Of a stretch of DNA of 28,754 nt, positions 1-9,189 are shown piece by piece (within the stretch, counting starts at the first letter, position 1; each line of letters starts with the position of its first letter). The notes beneath the pieces are model-generated. The model ran no database searches. It was not told the origin of the DNA and saw only the letters and a list, made by a program, of their open reading frames with translations. The stretch covers positions 1 to 28,754 of the forward strand of contig MSJI02000911.1 of assembly GCA_001931905.2 (NCBI GenBank). The letters run 5' to 3'. The position numbers were made by a program, and so were the translations under genes. The stretch comes from Cladosporium sp. IMV 00045 (taxonomy: Eukaryota; Ascomycota; Dothideomycetes; Cladosporiales; Cladosporiaceae).

Positions 1-791
1 TTGACCTCGAACATTACGTCTCTTGGGTCACTCTCGGGGACCGAATTACTTCTGACGAACAAGATTCGCCTTTGCTCCAGCGGATGTTTTTTGTTCTTTT
101 TGTTTCTGTTGATAACTGTGGTCCATGCGTTCGCAGATTTTGCAGCTGTTTGGACTATGTTGCTCCATGTCTTCTGGGTTGTATGCTTCGGTTGTACATC
201 ACCTTGTGCCCTACCTTGTGGCGCTGCGCCTTGCGTGCCGGCTTTCTGCTGTGTGCTGTTGGTGCTGCTGATTGTGGCGCAAGTACAAGTGACTTGCGGC
301 GCGTTCTTGGGAGACTGCATGATGCGCTGAAGCATTGCCTCAGCGCGCCTTTCGGCCTCTGCCTGTACCTTGGCTACAGCATCACCAAACAGCTGAGTGA
401 GGTGCGTCTGTACTTCTTTGATGCTGTTCTGCACCTCCTCTCGAAGCCGATGTGCTTCGTCTGCCAGTGCGTTCGTGGCCTTTTGAGAACCAAGCTTTGT
501 CCAGATCTTTTCCGCAATCTTCTCAAAAGCATGGGCGAATTCTTCATCGGAGAGATAAAGAACAACGTCATTGTCGGCCTTCCGCTTCTTCGGGCTGCTT
601 TGGTGCAGCGGGCGCAGTGTTACTGTGTGCTTCTCTATTTCGGTTGCATTGTCGTTTTGTCTGTCTCGCCCCCCAACTTGGGACAGGTGGTACTCGGCGG
701 AGCTTCCGATTGGCTGGGCGGCTTCCGCGCTGTTGGTCGTGAAGACATCACTTCCCGCGGGATCAGCGATGCGTTTGCGGCGTGGTGGCAT
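1..791 (-). CDS. LINE (Tad1-type) ORF1 / gag-like protein, 5' part, cut by window edge
   Basis: The reverse strand is open without a stop for 263 codons from the ATG at 791 to the window edge, so the 3' end is missing. The protein starts MPPRRKR. Residues about 80-160 are rich in E, K, A, Q and L and look like a coiled coil (LADEAHRLREEV, AEAERRAEAMLQ). From about 209 a W-S-N-I-V...WTTVINR stretch leads into K/R-rich sequence and RRILFVR...DPRDVMFEV. That order (coiled coil, WTTV, RRxLFVR, DPRDxMFEV) is what I know from ORF1/gag-like proteins of Tad1-group LINE retrotransposons in ascomycetes. The CCHC knuckles and the ORF2 reverse transcriptase would lie outside the window. The reading frame shows no decay or RIP-like stops, so the copy may be young. 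The plus-strand ORFs over this region are shadows. Confidence 0.8.
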   Translation of the reverse strand, partial: MPPRRKRIADPAGSDVFTTNSAEAAQPIGSSAEYHLSQVGGRDRQNDNATEIEKHTVTLRPLHQSSPKKRKADNDVVLYLSDEEFAHAFEKIAEKIWTKLGSQKATNALADEAHRLREEVQNSIKEVQTHLTQLFGDAVAKVQAEAERRAEAMLQRIMQSPKNAPQVTCTCATISSTNSTQQKAGTQGAAPQGRAQGDVQPKHTTQKTWSNIVQTAAKSANAWTTVINRNKKNKKHPLEQRRILFVRSNSVPESDPRDVMFEV

Positions 792-1095
792 AGCCGCCAG
801 CGAGGCGCTGGTGTTGGCAAGTACGTGCACTTATTCGGCTTTCTTTGCTCTTCAAATTGATGCTAACAATGCCCCTGTCTATGATAAAGTCGAAAAAAGT
901 CCTTTTGACGGTTCTCTTGACACCCTTGCATGCATTGCCACCTCTGACGGGCCGGCAGCCTACGTTGCCTGAGGTCAGGTTCGACGATTTCAAATATCAC
1001 GCTGTGGTCCTGTCGTATTCGACCGTCGATTCCACATTGCCTCATTTTCGAAAGCCTGACCCCTGAGCCTTTCACCTTCCAACTTGAAAACCACT
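792..1095. other. Spacer between LINE ORF1 and Myb-like gene
   Basis: About 300 bp between two divergent start codons. It should contain the 5' UTR of the LINE and the promoter or leader of the Myb-like gene. I see no clear boundary, target-site duplication or TATA box. Confidence 0.5.
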
Positions 1096-2423
1096 ATGAC
1101 CCACAACTTTTCGACTATCGGCGGTCTTGACAACATTCAATTTTATGTCCCGCAACCCACTGCGCCACTGCCGGCAAAGAGTGTCGCGAAACCTACAAGA
1201 AACCGGAGGGAAATCACCCAGACTGATGGCTGTCGCAACGGTAGCTACAATGGTCGCGGAATACCCGCAGTGCATTGCTGACGTTTGTTCAAGCTTCCTC
1301 GACCGACTGCCGCTCACTGGCACTGGCTTGCAAACCAGAAGAGCACAAGAGGCCTACCTCTACGGTCGCCGAGCCCTCAACCATTGCCAGCAAAGCGATG
1401 TGCGATGCCGCTTCCGACTCCGATTACGTCTCTGGATCGACGAGTCATGGCCCTGAGCATGACCAAGCACCATCGGTTCGAAAGTCCCCTGCTTCAACCA
1501 TTGATGATGCCGACGACCAAGTCCAAGCATGCACCAGCTCTATGTTGACCAATGAGCACCCTCCATTGCATGAGATGCACGGATCTCCTCCGCGAGCGAA
1601 TACGGAACATCCGCCTCAGAGTAGTTCGATCGACAAGGATGCGAACAGAGCGCTGGCACACGTGCAGAGCGACACAAACGGACCTATTGTGATTCCTGCC
1701 CCAGAACCTTCCACCTATTGTCGCGACTCCTCCCTGTTGCCGATTTCCTGTGAACAGGACTGTTCACAGAGCCGAAGTCTCACGTCTTATCTCGACGATG
1801 ATAGTGGTAGCAGTGGTAGCGCTAGCGACGAGCCACGAATTCCACGCTCTATATTTCGCAGGAGGCGAGACTTCCAGGCTTCTCTCCGCAGTTCCCAGCA
1901 TGACTGGACACATCATCCCTCGGATTCCTCTACTCGCCCGCAACTTTCAACGATCAGGCGGCGTTCAGCCAGACTACAGCGAGGGCGACGACAAATTCAG
2001 CAACCAGGTCCACATTCGTCCTCTAGAGAGTCCTCTTTACCATCCCCAATCATGCCACCACCTCCTCAATACCAACGCGTAGTGCTCCCGACTGGGCCCA
2101 CTTTGGATAGGCGCCCAATTCAGTGTCTGCTGACTTCCGAGGTGGTCGGCTCAAAAGTTCGCCTGACGTTAGAGATACCACCTCTCGATATGTGTCAGCC
2201 CGCCCCGAAGCTCGCGTTCACAACCGATCGAGAGAAAAAGCGTAACATATACTCAGAGGATGATGACAAACTGTTGTTAAGACTTCGGCGCCAGACCAAC
2301 CCAAAGCTCACGTGGAAGCAAATCCAAAATCATTTTCCCGGCAGAACAAAAGGCTCGATCCAGGTCCATTATAGCACGAAGCTCAAGGCGAAGGGCGGCA
2401 AGCGCCATAGCGCTTTCAGATAG
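1096..2423 (+). CDS. Myb/SANT-like DNA-binding protein (two exons)
   Basis: My model is exon 1 at 1096-1240, an intron at 1241-1293 and exon 2 at 1294-2423, giving 424 aa. The intron is 53 nt, starts GTAGCT (a weak donor), has a good branch site GCTGAC and ends CAAG; the phases match exactly. The exon-2 frame has a stop at 1242-1244 and no ATG before about 1400, so an upstream exon is expected. Residues about 60-330 are low-complexity, rich in S, P, T, D and Q and probably disordered. The last 65 residues carry the domain: YSEDDDKLLLRLR...LTWKQIQNHFPGRTKGSIQVHYSTKLK, typical of fungal Myb/SANT-like domains, with tryptophan replaced by Y or F at some of the usual positions. It is probably a nuclear DNA-binding protein; the target is unknown. 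It sits head-to-head with the LINE, which may have altered its promoter. The domain call is firm; exon 1 is moderate. Confidence 0.75.
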
Positions 2424-2759
2424 GCTCAAGGGATGGCTAGTCCGGAGGATCTTTCGGAGCTCACATGAGCATAATTTGGAAACCTTACATGCTTCAAGGT
2501 TTCATTTTGCTTTGATCTCATCAATATAAGTTTCATGACCTCCTATATCAGGCTTTGCGTTCATAATTTTCGTATACCAAAATCTTGCTTATTCGGTTCC
2601 TTATTGTTGCACTCCAGATTGCCAATCACTCTGACAAGAAGCGATATTGACAAGGATCAAACCTCTGAGCTCATGCATTGCCTACTCTAAATACAGTTTT
2701 CTATTTCTGCGAAAGAAAGATATCTGTTGATGAAAGAGGTAAATGATATCTTAGCGAAG
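2424..2759. other. Convergent intergenic region
   Basis: AT-rich 3' flank shared by the Myb-like gene and the minus-strand gene at 2760-3515. I see no gene in it. Confidence 0.5.
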
Positions 2760-3515
2760 CTATGCAGACTTCTCTGGGCAGACTTGCGCAGTAACATGTG
2801 CGAACAATGCGTCTAGTTGCGTCAAACCGTCTTTCCCGCTCTCAGGAGTCGTCGAGCCCCTAGGGCTAGAAGGGTGCTCCACAGCGCGGCGGAACCTGGT
2901 TGCCACGATCTTGTATCTATCGCTAGCACCCTCACGGAACCGCTGGAATCTGCACATGATTGGAATCATTGCTTCGTCCTGGGAAAGCTCACTACAAGCT
3001 TCGGGAGGGTATGAAATCGCTATGCCGCTTTGTACACCCTCGACCTGCAAGAGTGTAGTTCCCTCTCTGTTCTCCTCTAACCGAACCAAAGTCAGTCCCC
3101 GGAGACGGAGTAGAGCTTCCTGCTCGAAGTTGATATCCCAAGCTCTTCTCGACAGGCACTGTCGCATGTAGAAGGAGTAAGCCACAGTTTTGCCCTCCCA
3201 GCTTCTGAGGCAGCGAGGCATTATGAATCTTTCAAGTTCATCTGTCATGGTCCCGTGCCAGGGAAGAGACGTCCCACCGAAGTCGATTAGGCGCTCATCG
3301 ACAGGCAGGTCGAAGTCCTTATATGGTAACGCAATGCCATAATCATCCCATTCATTGTATTCCGCAAACACGGCTTTGACATCATGGAAGGCCCTCTCCA
3401 TTCTCGACCACTCTTGTCCCCTCATCCCTTTCACGGCTTCTTCAAAGCACGGTAAATAAGCATAGGCGTCTGCATGGTATGTCGATAGCGTATGGTTGAT
3501 AGCGCGTAGGTGCAT
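2760..3515 (-). CDS. Hypothetical protein, 251 aa, single exon
   Basis: One uninterrupted frame runs from the ATG at 3515 to a TAG at 2760. I do not recognise the family. The composition is protein-like and mixed: aromatic and acidic patches in the N-terminal half (EWSRMERAF, EYNEWDDYG, LIDFGGTSLPWHG), a hydrophobic/basic middle, and a low-complexity PSSPRGSTTPES linker near residue 222 before a short C-terminal helix. There is no signal peptide or membrane segment, so it is probably a soluble intracellular protein. It could be lineage-specific. The plus-strand ORFs at 2817-3014 and 2911-3171 lie opposite it and look like shadows. Confidence 0.55.
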   Translation of the reverse strand: MHLRAINHTLSTYHADAYAYLPCFEEAVKGMRGQEWSRMERAFHDVKAVFAEYNEWDDYGIALPYKDFDLPVDERLIDFGGTSLPWHGTMTDELERFIMPRCLRSWEGKTVAYSFYMRQCLSRRAWDINFEQEALLRLRGLTLVRLEENREGTTLLQVEGVQSGIAISYPPEACSELSQDEAMIPIMCRFQRFREGASDRYKIVATRFRRAVEHPSSPRGSTTPESGKDGLTQLDALFAHVTAQVCPEKSA

Positions 3516-5276
3516 CTCGCTTGACTTGTCAGCTTTCTAGTAGCCTTATAAGTAGAGGTAGTGTCACCCTACAGAATGAGACAGCCCGTAAAAGGTACGA
3601 TGAGCTCTTCATCGCTTAGTTCGGTATTCCTTGTAGTAATTAGTATGATCAAAACCTTCAAGATAAAGGGTACTTGCATACACAATGAATGAGGCCTTTT
3701 CGCCGACTCTCATTCCCCCGCCAGAATGCAGAAGCGCCATCCCCAACCCTGTCGACTATTAGAATTGATTGTCTATCGTGACATCAGTGTTGGCGCCTAG
3801 GACGCTTCAACTTACATGAAGGTGTAAGCATAGAAGAGGTTGTTTCGACACAAACCCTTTGTATCCTAGATACAAGTAAATATACCGCTTCTTTCCGTCG
3901 ATTTCAAGTTCTTACTGTCTCCCTTTGCAGTCTCTCCCTTGTTGTCTCGTGGGGGCATATTCGGATATCACGTATGCAATGGTGATATTGTCATTAGCTT
4001 GTGGCTTCCTACCACCGATGCCACCGACGGACTCTAATTTCTTGATGCTCATTTTATTGCCGAATATAGTAATCTCTCTAGTTGAAGAGCTACACAAATT
4101 AAGGAAGACTCCCTTGGGGTGAATACACAAAGGAAACACACAAAGCCTTCCAAGGTTCATGACCTATACGACGAGGCCTGTCTTTAAATAGACTTTTGCG
4201 GTACACGAGCTTCATCCCTCGAAGCTTACTGCTCAGTCGCGCCCGCAAGCTTCCGAGGAGCGTTTAAGCTTGTCGGTAAAAAATGTCCAGAGGCTGACGT
4301 GCCCACAGAAGAAGTAGCATGCCGCCGACGTCTTGCTGTGGTGCCGACTGGGTTGTCAAAGTGCAGACTTGAGCGAACCGTGGACGCACCCAGAGAGGGG
4401 ATGTTCAGATATAGTATCGGCTTCGATCCAACACTGTTATTTGGAACTTTCTGACCATGTCACGCTCCTTCACAACAGTTCTAGCGCATATTGAGTCCTG
4501 GGCACACTTTTGACCTGGTTCTCGATTCAACGATATAAGTGACCCTGGTCACCGAATCAGAGCTGATTCCATCCATAACATCCTCGTCGAGGCGCTCTAC
4601 CGACAGACGTGGAAAATGAGTGCATAAGTTACTACACTACATCCTTGAATTAGTTTGGTAGCTCCCTCGCTTTTTCTCTTGGAACTCCAGCACCGCGTCT
4701 TACAACCCCAGGCCCAAAGGTAATTGAATTGATTCTCATTGCTGCCCAATCCTACTGCTATAAATTACTGTAGTCCCTGCTCGCTCTGCTGGCCCCGCCT
4801 GTGGCGTGCATGCAGGACCGGTCGGCTAACGTTACAGAGGGCCGAGAATCCAAATTTGCAGGCCTCACGAGCTGAAGGTACTGTATAGTAGCCCACCCAA
4901 TAGCAAGTGAACAGCTTGCAGGGAGAAGAGGGGCTTTTTTTCTTGATTTGTCGCCCGTTGCCACCCTGTAACTTATTGCACTGGACTGGCACGATGCACT
5001 CATGCAGTCGGTTCACAAACTGCTCACTGATTGCTGCTGGTTTACATAACCCTAACCCTAATGGCGACATGCTCGCTGCCACGTTTATCATGATGATTGG
5101 ACAGAAGGGCAGAGCTGAACGCATATGCTACTGTAGTGCTTACAGGTATAGGAGTCAAAAGAAAAGTCAAGCCTTGTCCCAGAATCTGCTATCACCACAC
5201 TAACTCACCCACTTCAATTGCGAGTCCAGAAATCATACTACACGTCGCGATAATTTAAACCCGTTGATTCCCCAGC
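3516..5276. other. Long gene-poor region
   Basis: About 1.76 kb with only short ORFs (under 120 aa) that overlap on both strands and match nothing I know. It is the divergent promoter space of the 251-aa gene (-) and the C2H2-like gene (+). It holds a small inverted repeat (TTGTATC-CTA-GATACAA, 3859-3875) and a telomere-like tract at 5048-5061. It could conceal a heavily decayed element, but I see no long repeat or terminal structure. Confidence 0.5.
5048..5061. repeat. Interstitial telomere-like tract (CCCTAA about 2.3 copies)
   Basis: The sequence AACCCTAACCCTAA lies 216 bp upstream of the C2H2-like gene. The TTAGGG unit is the usual filamentous-fungus telomere repeat. At this length it could be a telo-box-like factor site, a scar of end repair, or chance. 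Confidence 0.5.
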
Positions 5277-5898
5277 ATGGCCGCAAGTTGTCGCTCGTGC
5301 CGCCGAACTTTTCGATCCAACGACGCTCTTCAGCAACATCTCCGGGACTCACCTCTAACGTTACACGATTTTGAATGCAAATCCTGTAAACGATCTTTCT
5401 ACACTGAAGAGGCTCGCCAGCAGCACGTGCGTGACTCGCCAGCCCACACGTTCGGGTGTGAAGAATGCAAACGCTCCTTCGACACCGAGAATGCTCTTCA
5501 GCAGCACTTGCGTGATTCCCCAGCGCACGAGCTCGAATGCGAAGACTGCCAGCGATCTTTCGACACCGAGCGGGCACTCCAGCAGCACTTGCGCGACTCG
5601 CCAGCCCATAACTTCGAGTGCGAAGACTGTAAACGCTCCTTCAACACTGAGCATGCTCTTCAGCAACATCTGCGTGACTCGCCGATACATTTTTCCCGAA
5701 CGCAGGTCTATAAAAATCAAGGTGGATTACACGATTTCGTGCGTTCATACGGCCTAAAGCGTAAGTAGAGTGAAAGTACTAGCCATCTCATATACACTTT
5801 TATTGATACATCAGTCAGCGTATAACCTGGAAGATCTCGATGAAGCCGGTAACATTGCTGATGCAATGGTACAACGGATGGGGCTGGTAACAATCTGA
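5277..5898 (+). CDS. Tandem C2H2-like zinc-finger protein (ALQQHLRDSPAH type), two exons
   Basis: Exon 1 is 5277-5760, the intron 5761-5818 and exon 2 5819-5898, giving 187 aa. Exon 1 encodes five tandem fingers of the form C-x2-C-x12-H-x6-H with the recurring core ALQQHLRDSPAH; the first finger has a longer His-His spacing. The unit is 27 aa (81 nt), so the DNA is a visible tandem repeat. A perfect GTAAGT donor sits right before what would otherwise be the stop at 5766-5768. Splicing to the CAG at 5816-5818 keeps the frame and adds a plausible tail (LEDLDEAGNIADAMVQRMG) ending at TGA 5896-5898. I know this finger type from fungal proteins where it often precedes other zinc domains; here none follows. 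It may bind nucleic acid or protein. A related finger gene lies at 27530. Confidence 0.75.
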
Positions 5899-6790
5899 TG
5901 CACGGACATAGAACATTGAACAAAACACGAGAAGGTGAATATGAGACGAAAGAGAGCTTCTTGCTCAAGATTGACTGATATGCCAAGCGGCTCTTTATAG
6001 GAATCGTCGCATATAGGACGAGTAAGCTACTGTATGATCTTGCCCTTGAAGCTGCCTTAGATCTCTCGCCGGTCTGTACCAGGCGATAGATGCATCGCCG
6101 AATTTGATCAGACGTTCGCGCAACGAAAATTCTACACCTTCAAGGGAAGGCGGCTGCGTAGAATGTGCAATGGAATGTCAACTTCAGGGAACGCGTTCAG
6201 AAATTCAACTGACCATCGCAAAATGTGTACCCTTGCATGCATATCACGTCGCAAGAGGTTAGCGCAGTGGCGTGCTCTGACGTAAACTCAAAAGAAGTGT
6301 CGTCAGACGACCGGGCGCTTAGATGCGGGGCTATGCTGTCGACCTTTAACGTCACAACGCTAATACATCTAACCGCCCTGATCTCCGTGGCAGCTTTGTA
6401 TTGGTCATTCGTAAGCTACCCTTGCATCCGTGGCGTCTGTAACTGGTAAGTCGCCTGGCGTCAATAACGGTTCATTGATGATGGAGTTGCGCGACATGGT
6501 GCGCTCCAATCAGGAATATCGGGGTGCGACGGCTGGAGACAGAATGCCGGAACGCATCGTCTATATAAAGTGTTGATACCCTGCAGCACCATAGATTAAC
6601 GTTACCTTCTCTCCGAGATCCTCATCTGAGGGCTTTAAAAAAATTTAGTCTTGCGTTTCGCCGCGGGAGAACCGCCGCTCGCCTTGGCTATAGGAATGCT
6701 CTTACGAGGATATACTGACTACTTCGAGATTTGCGGACCCCCCAAGCAAGCATGAATCGTTGTGCATCGTAAACGAACCTCTACGATATA
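5899..6790. other. Intergenic region upstream of the T5orf172 gene
   Basis: About 0.9 kb. A TATA-like motif occurs at 6563-6569. A 74-aa ORF (6225-6449) has one hydrophobic stretch but no recognisable family. Nothing else is supported. Confidence 0.5.
6563..6569 (+). promoter_or_regulatory. TATA-like element
   Basis: TATATAA lies 222 bp before the ATG of the T5orf172 gene. It is plausible as a core promoter element with a long leader. No transcription data are available. Confidence 0.35.
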
Positions 6791-8380
6791 ATGCCCAGAG
6801 ATAAAACGAAGATGATGGCGGCCGACGGCGAGGTTAAGTCGTGCTGCAAGCCGCTTCCTCCGGGCGACAACTCTGAGCCGCTACGCGACTGCCACACGAC
6901 TGAAGCCCAGGCTGCTGCCACCTTAGGGGAGGCTCAGCTCAAGTCTACGCCATTACCGAAATCCAATGGCGATGCACCCAAGACAAGTCTAGCGTTGCAC
7001 CAAATGACGAAGCAAAAGTTGTCTGAGAGCGCAGCAGCATTGAAATTTGGCTTAGCAATAGACGACATTTCTTGCGGAGCTCCCACGCGAAAATCAAGAC
7101 CGTGCAAAAACCCGATACCGGTAAAGAATAGTGAACGGATTGCTTCTTTGCTACACACACTGGCTCCGATGACACAAGCTTCGGAAGAACTTTTACCGAC
7201 GTTGAAGGAGCTGTCCCGCCTTGTTCACTGCCATTGGCACACCTGCGGGCGCCCAAGTGACTCGCGGGTTGATACATGGCTTGAAGCAATTCCAAAAGGA
7301 GAAATGCGTAGCAAATCATCAGCCTTGATCAATCACCAGATCAGGCAAGCTCTGGATGGCGGGACTTCTCAATGCGCTGGGATAACAAAAGATCGGAAGC
7401 AATGCATTCGTCACATTGGAGGCCAGAAGGTCCAGAACTGCAGCAATACGATTGCACAGTTGGTGTTGCTCGATGGCTCTCTCGAGGGAACCCTGGTCGA
7501 GCTTTTTCTTAGTACCTTTGAAGCCAACAGATATTGCCATCAACACATGTCGCAGCTCTCCATGTCGAATGTCACTCGATGGTCAGCACAGCTGACCGAT
7601 ATACGGAAGAAAGATACAGAAACGGGCAAGGGTACAATCTCCAGCAATACTTCATTGTTTGTCAAGAAGAGACAAGACGCCGTGATGCGAGCGACAAGAA
7701 ACCAAGAGCTGCTTGAAAAAATCGACATGATGCTGCGCCGCAGACTTCAGCCAAGCGCGGCGGCTGTTCCAGAAGAGCTATCATGGTCAAATGAAGACCT
7801 TGCTGCATTCTGGTCACCGGGCCGCGACCTCACACCGTTGGACATCATCTCAAACGGAGACGAAGGAGCTTACAAAGAGTATTTGAACCCTTCCGTCTGT
7901 GATGTTGCAACAAGACCCCTTGATAAGATCGACGAAAGGTCTGGCTACGTGTACCTCTACGAAGTGGACGGTAACCCCGGGTTTGTCAAGATTGGCTATA
8001 CTCTTCGTGACATCGCCGAACGGCACGAAGAGTGGACATTTCAGTGTAACAGGACCGTGAAAGTTCTATATCCTGCTGAACCTCACCAACTCGAGCGTGT
8101 GCCAAACGCGTGTAGAATTGAGGCACTATGCCATGCCGAACTGGACGAATTCAGAGTAACAGTCTTCTGTCACGGGTGTTTGAAGCAGCACATTGAGTGG
8201 TTCGAGATCAACGCCACACCAGTAATAGCAAGTATCCGGAAATGGTCAGCATGGATGAGAAGCAGCCCATATCGGAAAACCGCCAGGAGAGGATACCGGC
8301 TGAGCACCAAGTGGCAAGCATTTACGCTTGACCATGAGAAGTTCACAAAGTCAGTTTTGACCATTGCTCAAGTGGATTGA
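6791..8380 (+). CDS. T5orf172/DUF1766 (GIY-YIG-superfamily-like) protein, 529 aa
   Basis: A single intact exon. The C-terminal part from about residue 384 has the hallmarks of the T5orf172/DUF1766 domain as found in ascomycetes: GYVYLYEV, then GFVKIGYT, an R-E/A-leucine helix with an EW..QCNR motif, RIEALCHAELD, and CHGCLKQHIEWFE followed by a KWSAWM helix. The family is related to GIY-YIG nucleases; G385-Y386-V387 and VKIG would be the GIY and YIG strands and the E of RIEAL or WFE a candidate metal ligand. A middle block (about 196-260) with C-x8-C and RYCHQHM recurs in fungal members and may bind zinc. The N-terminal 100 residues are low-complexity. A nuclease activity is inferred from the family, not shown. 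It is convergent with the giant DUF3638 gene. Confidence 0.85.
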   Translation: MPRDKTKMMAADGEVKSCCKPLPPGDNSEPLRDCHTTEAQAAATLGEAQLKSTPLPKSNGDAPKTSLALHQMTKQKLSESAAALKFGLAIDDISCGAPTRKSRPCKNPIPVKNSERIASLLHTLAPMTQASEELLPTLKELSRLVHCHWHTCGRPSDSRVDTWLEAIPKGEMRSKSSALINHQIRQALDGGTSQCAGITKDRKQCIRHIGGQKVQNCSNTIAQLVLLDGSLEGTLVELFLSTFEANRYCHQHMSQLSMSNVTRWSAQLTDIRKKDTETGKGTISSNTSLFVKKRQDAVMRATRNQELLEKIDMMLRRRLQPSAAAVPEELSWSNEDLAAFWSPGRDLTPLDIISNGDEGAYKEYLNPSVCDVATRPLDKIDERSGYVYLYEVDGNPGFVKIGYTLRDIAERHEEWTFQCNRTVKVLYPAEPHQLERVPNACRIEALCHAELDEFRVTVFCHGCLKQHIEWFEINATPVIASIRKWSAWMRSSPYRKTARRGYRLSTKWQAFTLDHEKFTKSVLTIAQVD

Positions 8381-9189
8381 CAAGGATCACGTTGAATGCC
8401 TGTTGTGTTTTTGGTTATCGGTCGTCTGGACTGCTCTTCACAGCCAAGGAGGCGAAACTGGCTGCTATTCGCGTGAGAAATATTGAGCTTTTCTATTTCC
8501 CTAGCACTAAATAATGTAGAGTCTGATAATCTAATTTAGTACAGAAGCTCACCATCTGCTTCAGAAATGAAATCGTGTTTCTTCATTGTTCAGATGCGGT
8601 CGCTTGGGAACTGAAATCAACTTGGGCATGAGAACTCTTGTCAAGCTTGATTGTATTAGAGGTTATGACTACGGATTGGCTGGCATGTTCAGTTCCATGC
8701 CATATTTTATCTGGGTTACTTGATGGCACGACCACGAATCAAGATGATGGGTAATTTACAGATACTTGGGTTGGCGTCATTATGTGTCGCCTTCATGCTA
8801 CTTGACAACATACTTGCATATGAGTTTACAGAGCCGTATGCTAATTTATGAGTCTCGAACGGGCGCGCAAACTGCCTGGACGCATATTTGCAGGCATGTA
8901 AGCAGGAGACAACCCTCATAAAGTTCTCGTCTGAGATACACTTTTAGACTGTACGATAAAGTTATCAGATTTGCGTACCGGGATGAAAGGCTTGCCTAAG
9001 GTGGTTCAGATTCCCTTACTCAACCTTGCAGAGGTGATTCGATTGCAAATTCCAGAGAAACACAGTTTGAACAAGACGAATCGCATTCCGGTCGGACAGA
9101 GTATTCACCGATTCAATTCCTCCTCGATGTGTAAATGGATTGCTATGAAGCTTCGTGCAAGTGAACTTTTGCGCCACATACTATCTCGC
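8381..9189. other. Convergent intergenic region
   Basis: AT-rich spacer between the ends of the T5orf172 gene (+) and the DUF3638 gene (-). An ORF at 8971-9234 overlaps the tail of the minus-strand gene and looks like a shadow. I see no gene. Confidence 0.5.

Noticed and set aside
72..860. 262-aa plus-strand ORF rich in C, L and V
   Set aside because: It is antisense to the continuous LINE ORF1 frame and has the composition of a shadow ORF.
1275..1293. TTG-initiated start for the Myb-like protein
   Set aside because: Non-ATG initiation is not needed; a spliced upstream exon with matching phase explains the frame.
5289..5695. Regular 81-nt repeat units that might suggest a CRISPR-like or satellite array
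   Set aside because: The repetition is fully explained by tandem zinc-finger coding units; there are no distinct spacers, and the DNA is eukaryotic.
5233..5720. Two minus-strand ORFs (114 and 119 aa) over the finger repeats
   Set aside because: Their internal repetition merely mirrors the tandem finger coding repeat on the plus strand.
6225..6449. 74-aa ORF with one hydrophobic segment
   Set aside because: No homology, codon or context support; short ORFs of this size are expected by chance.
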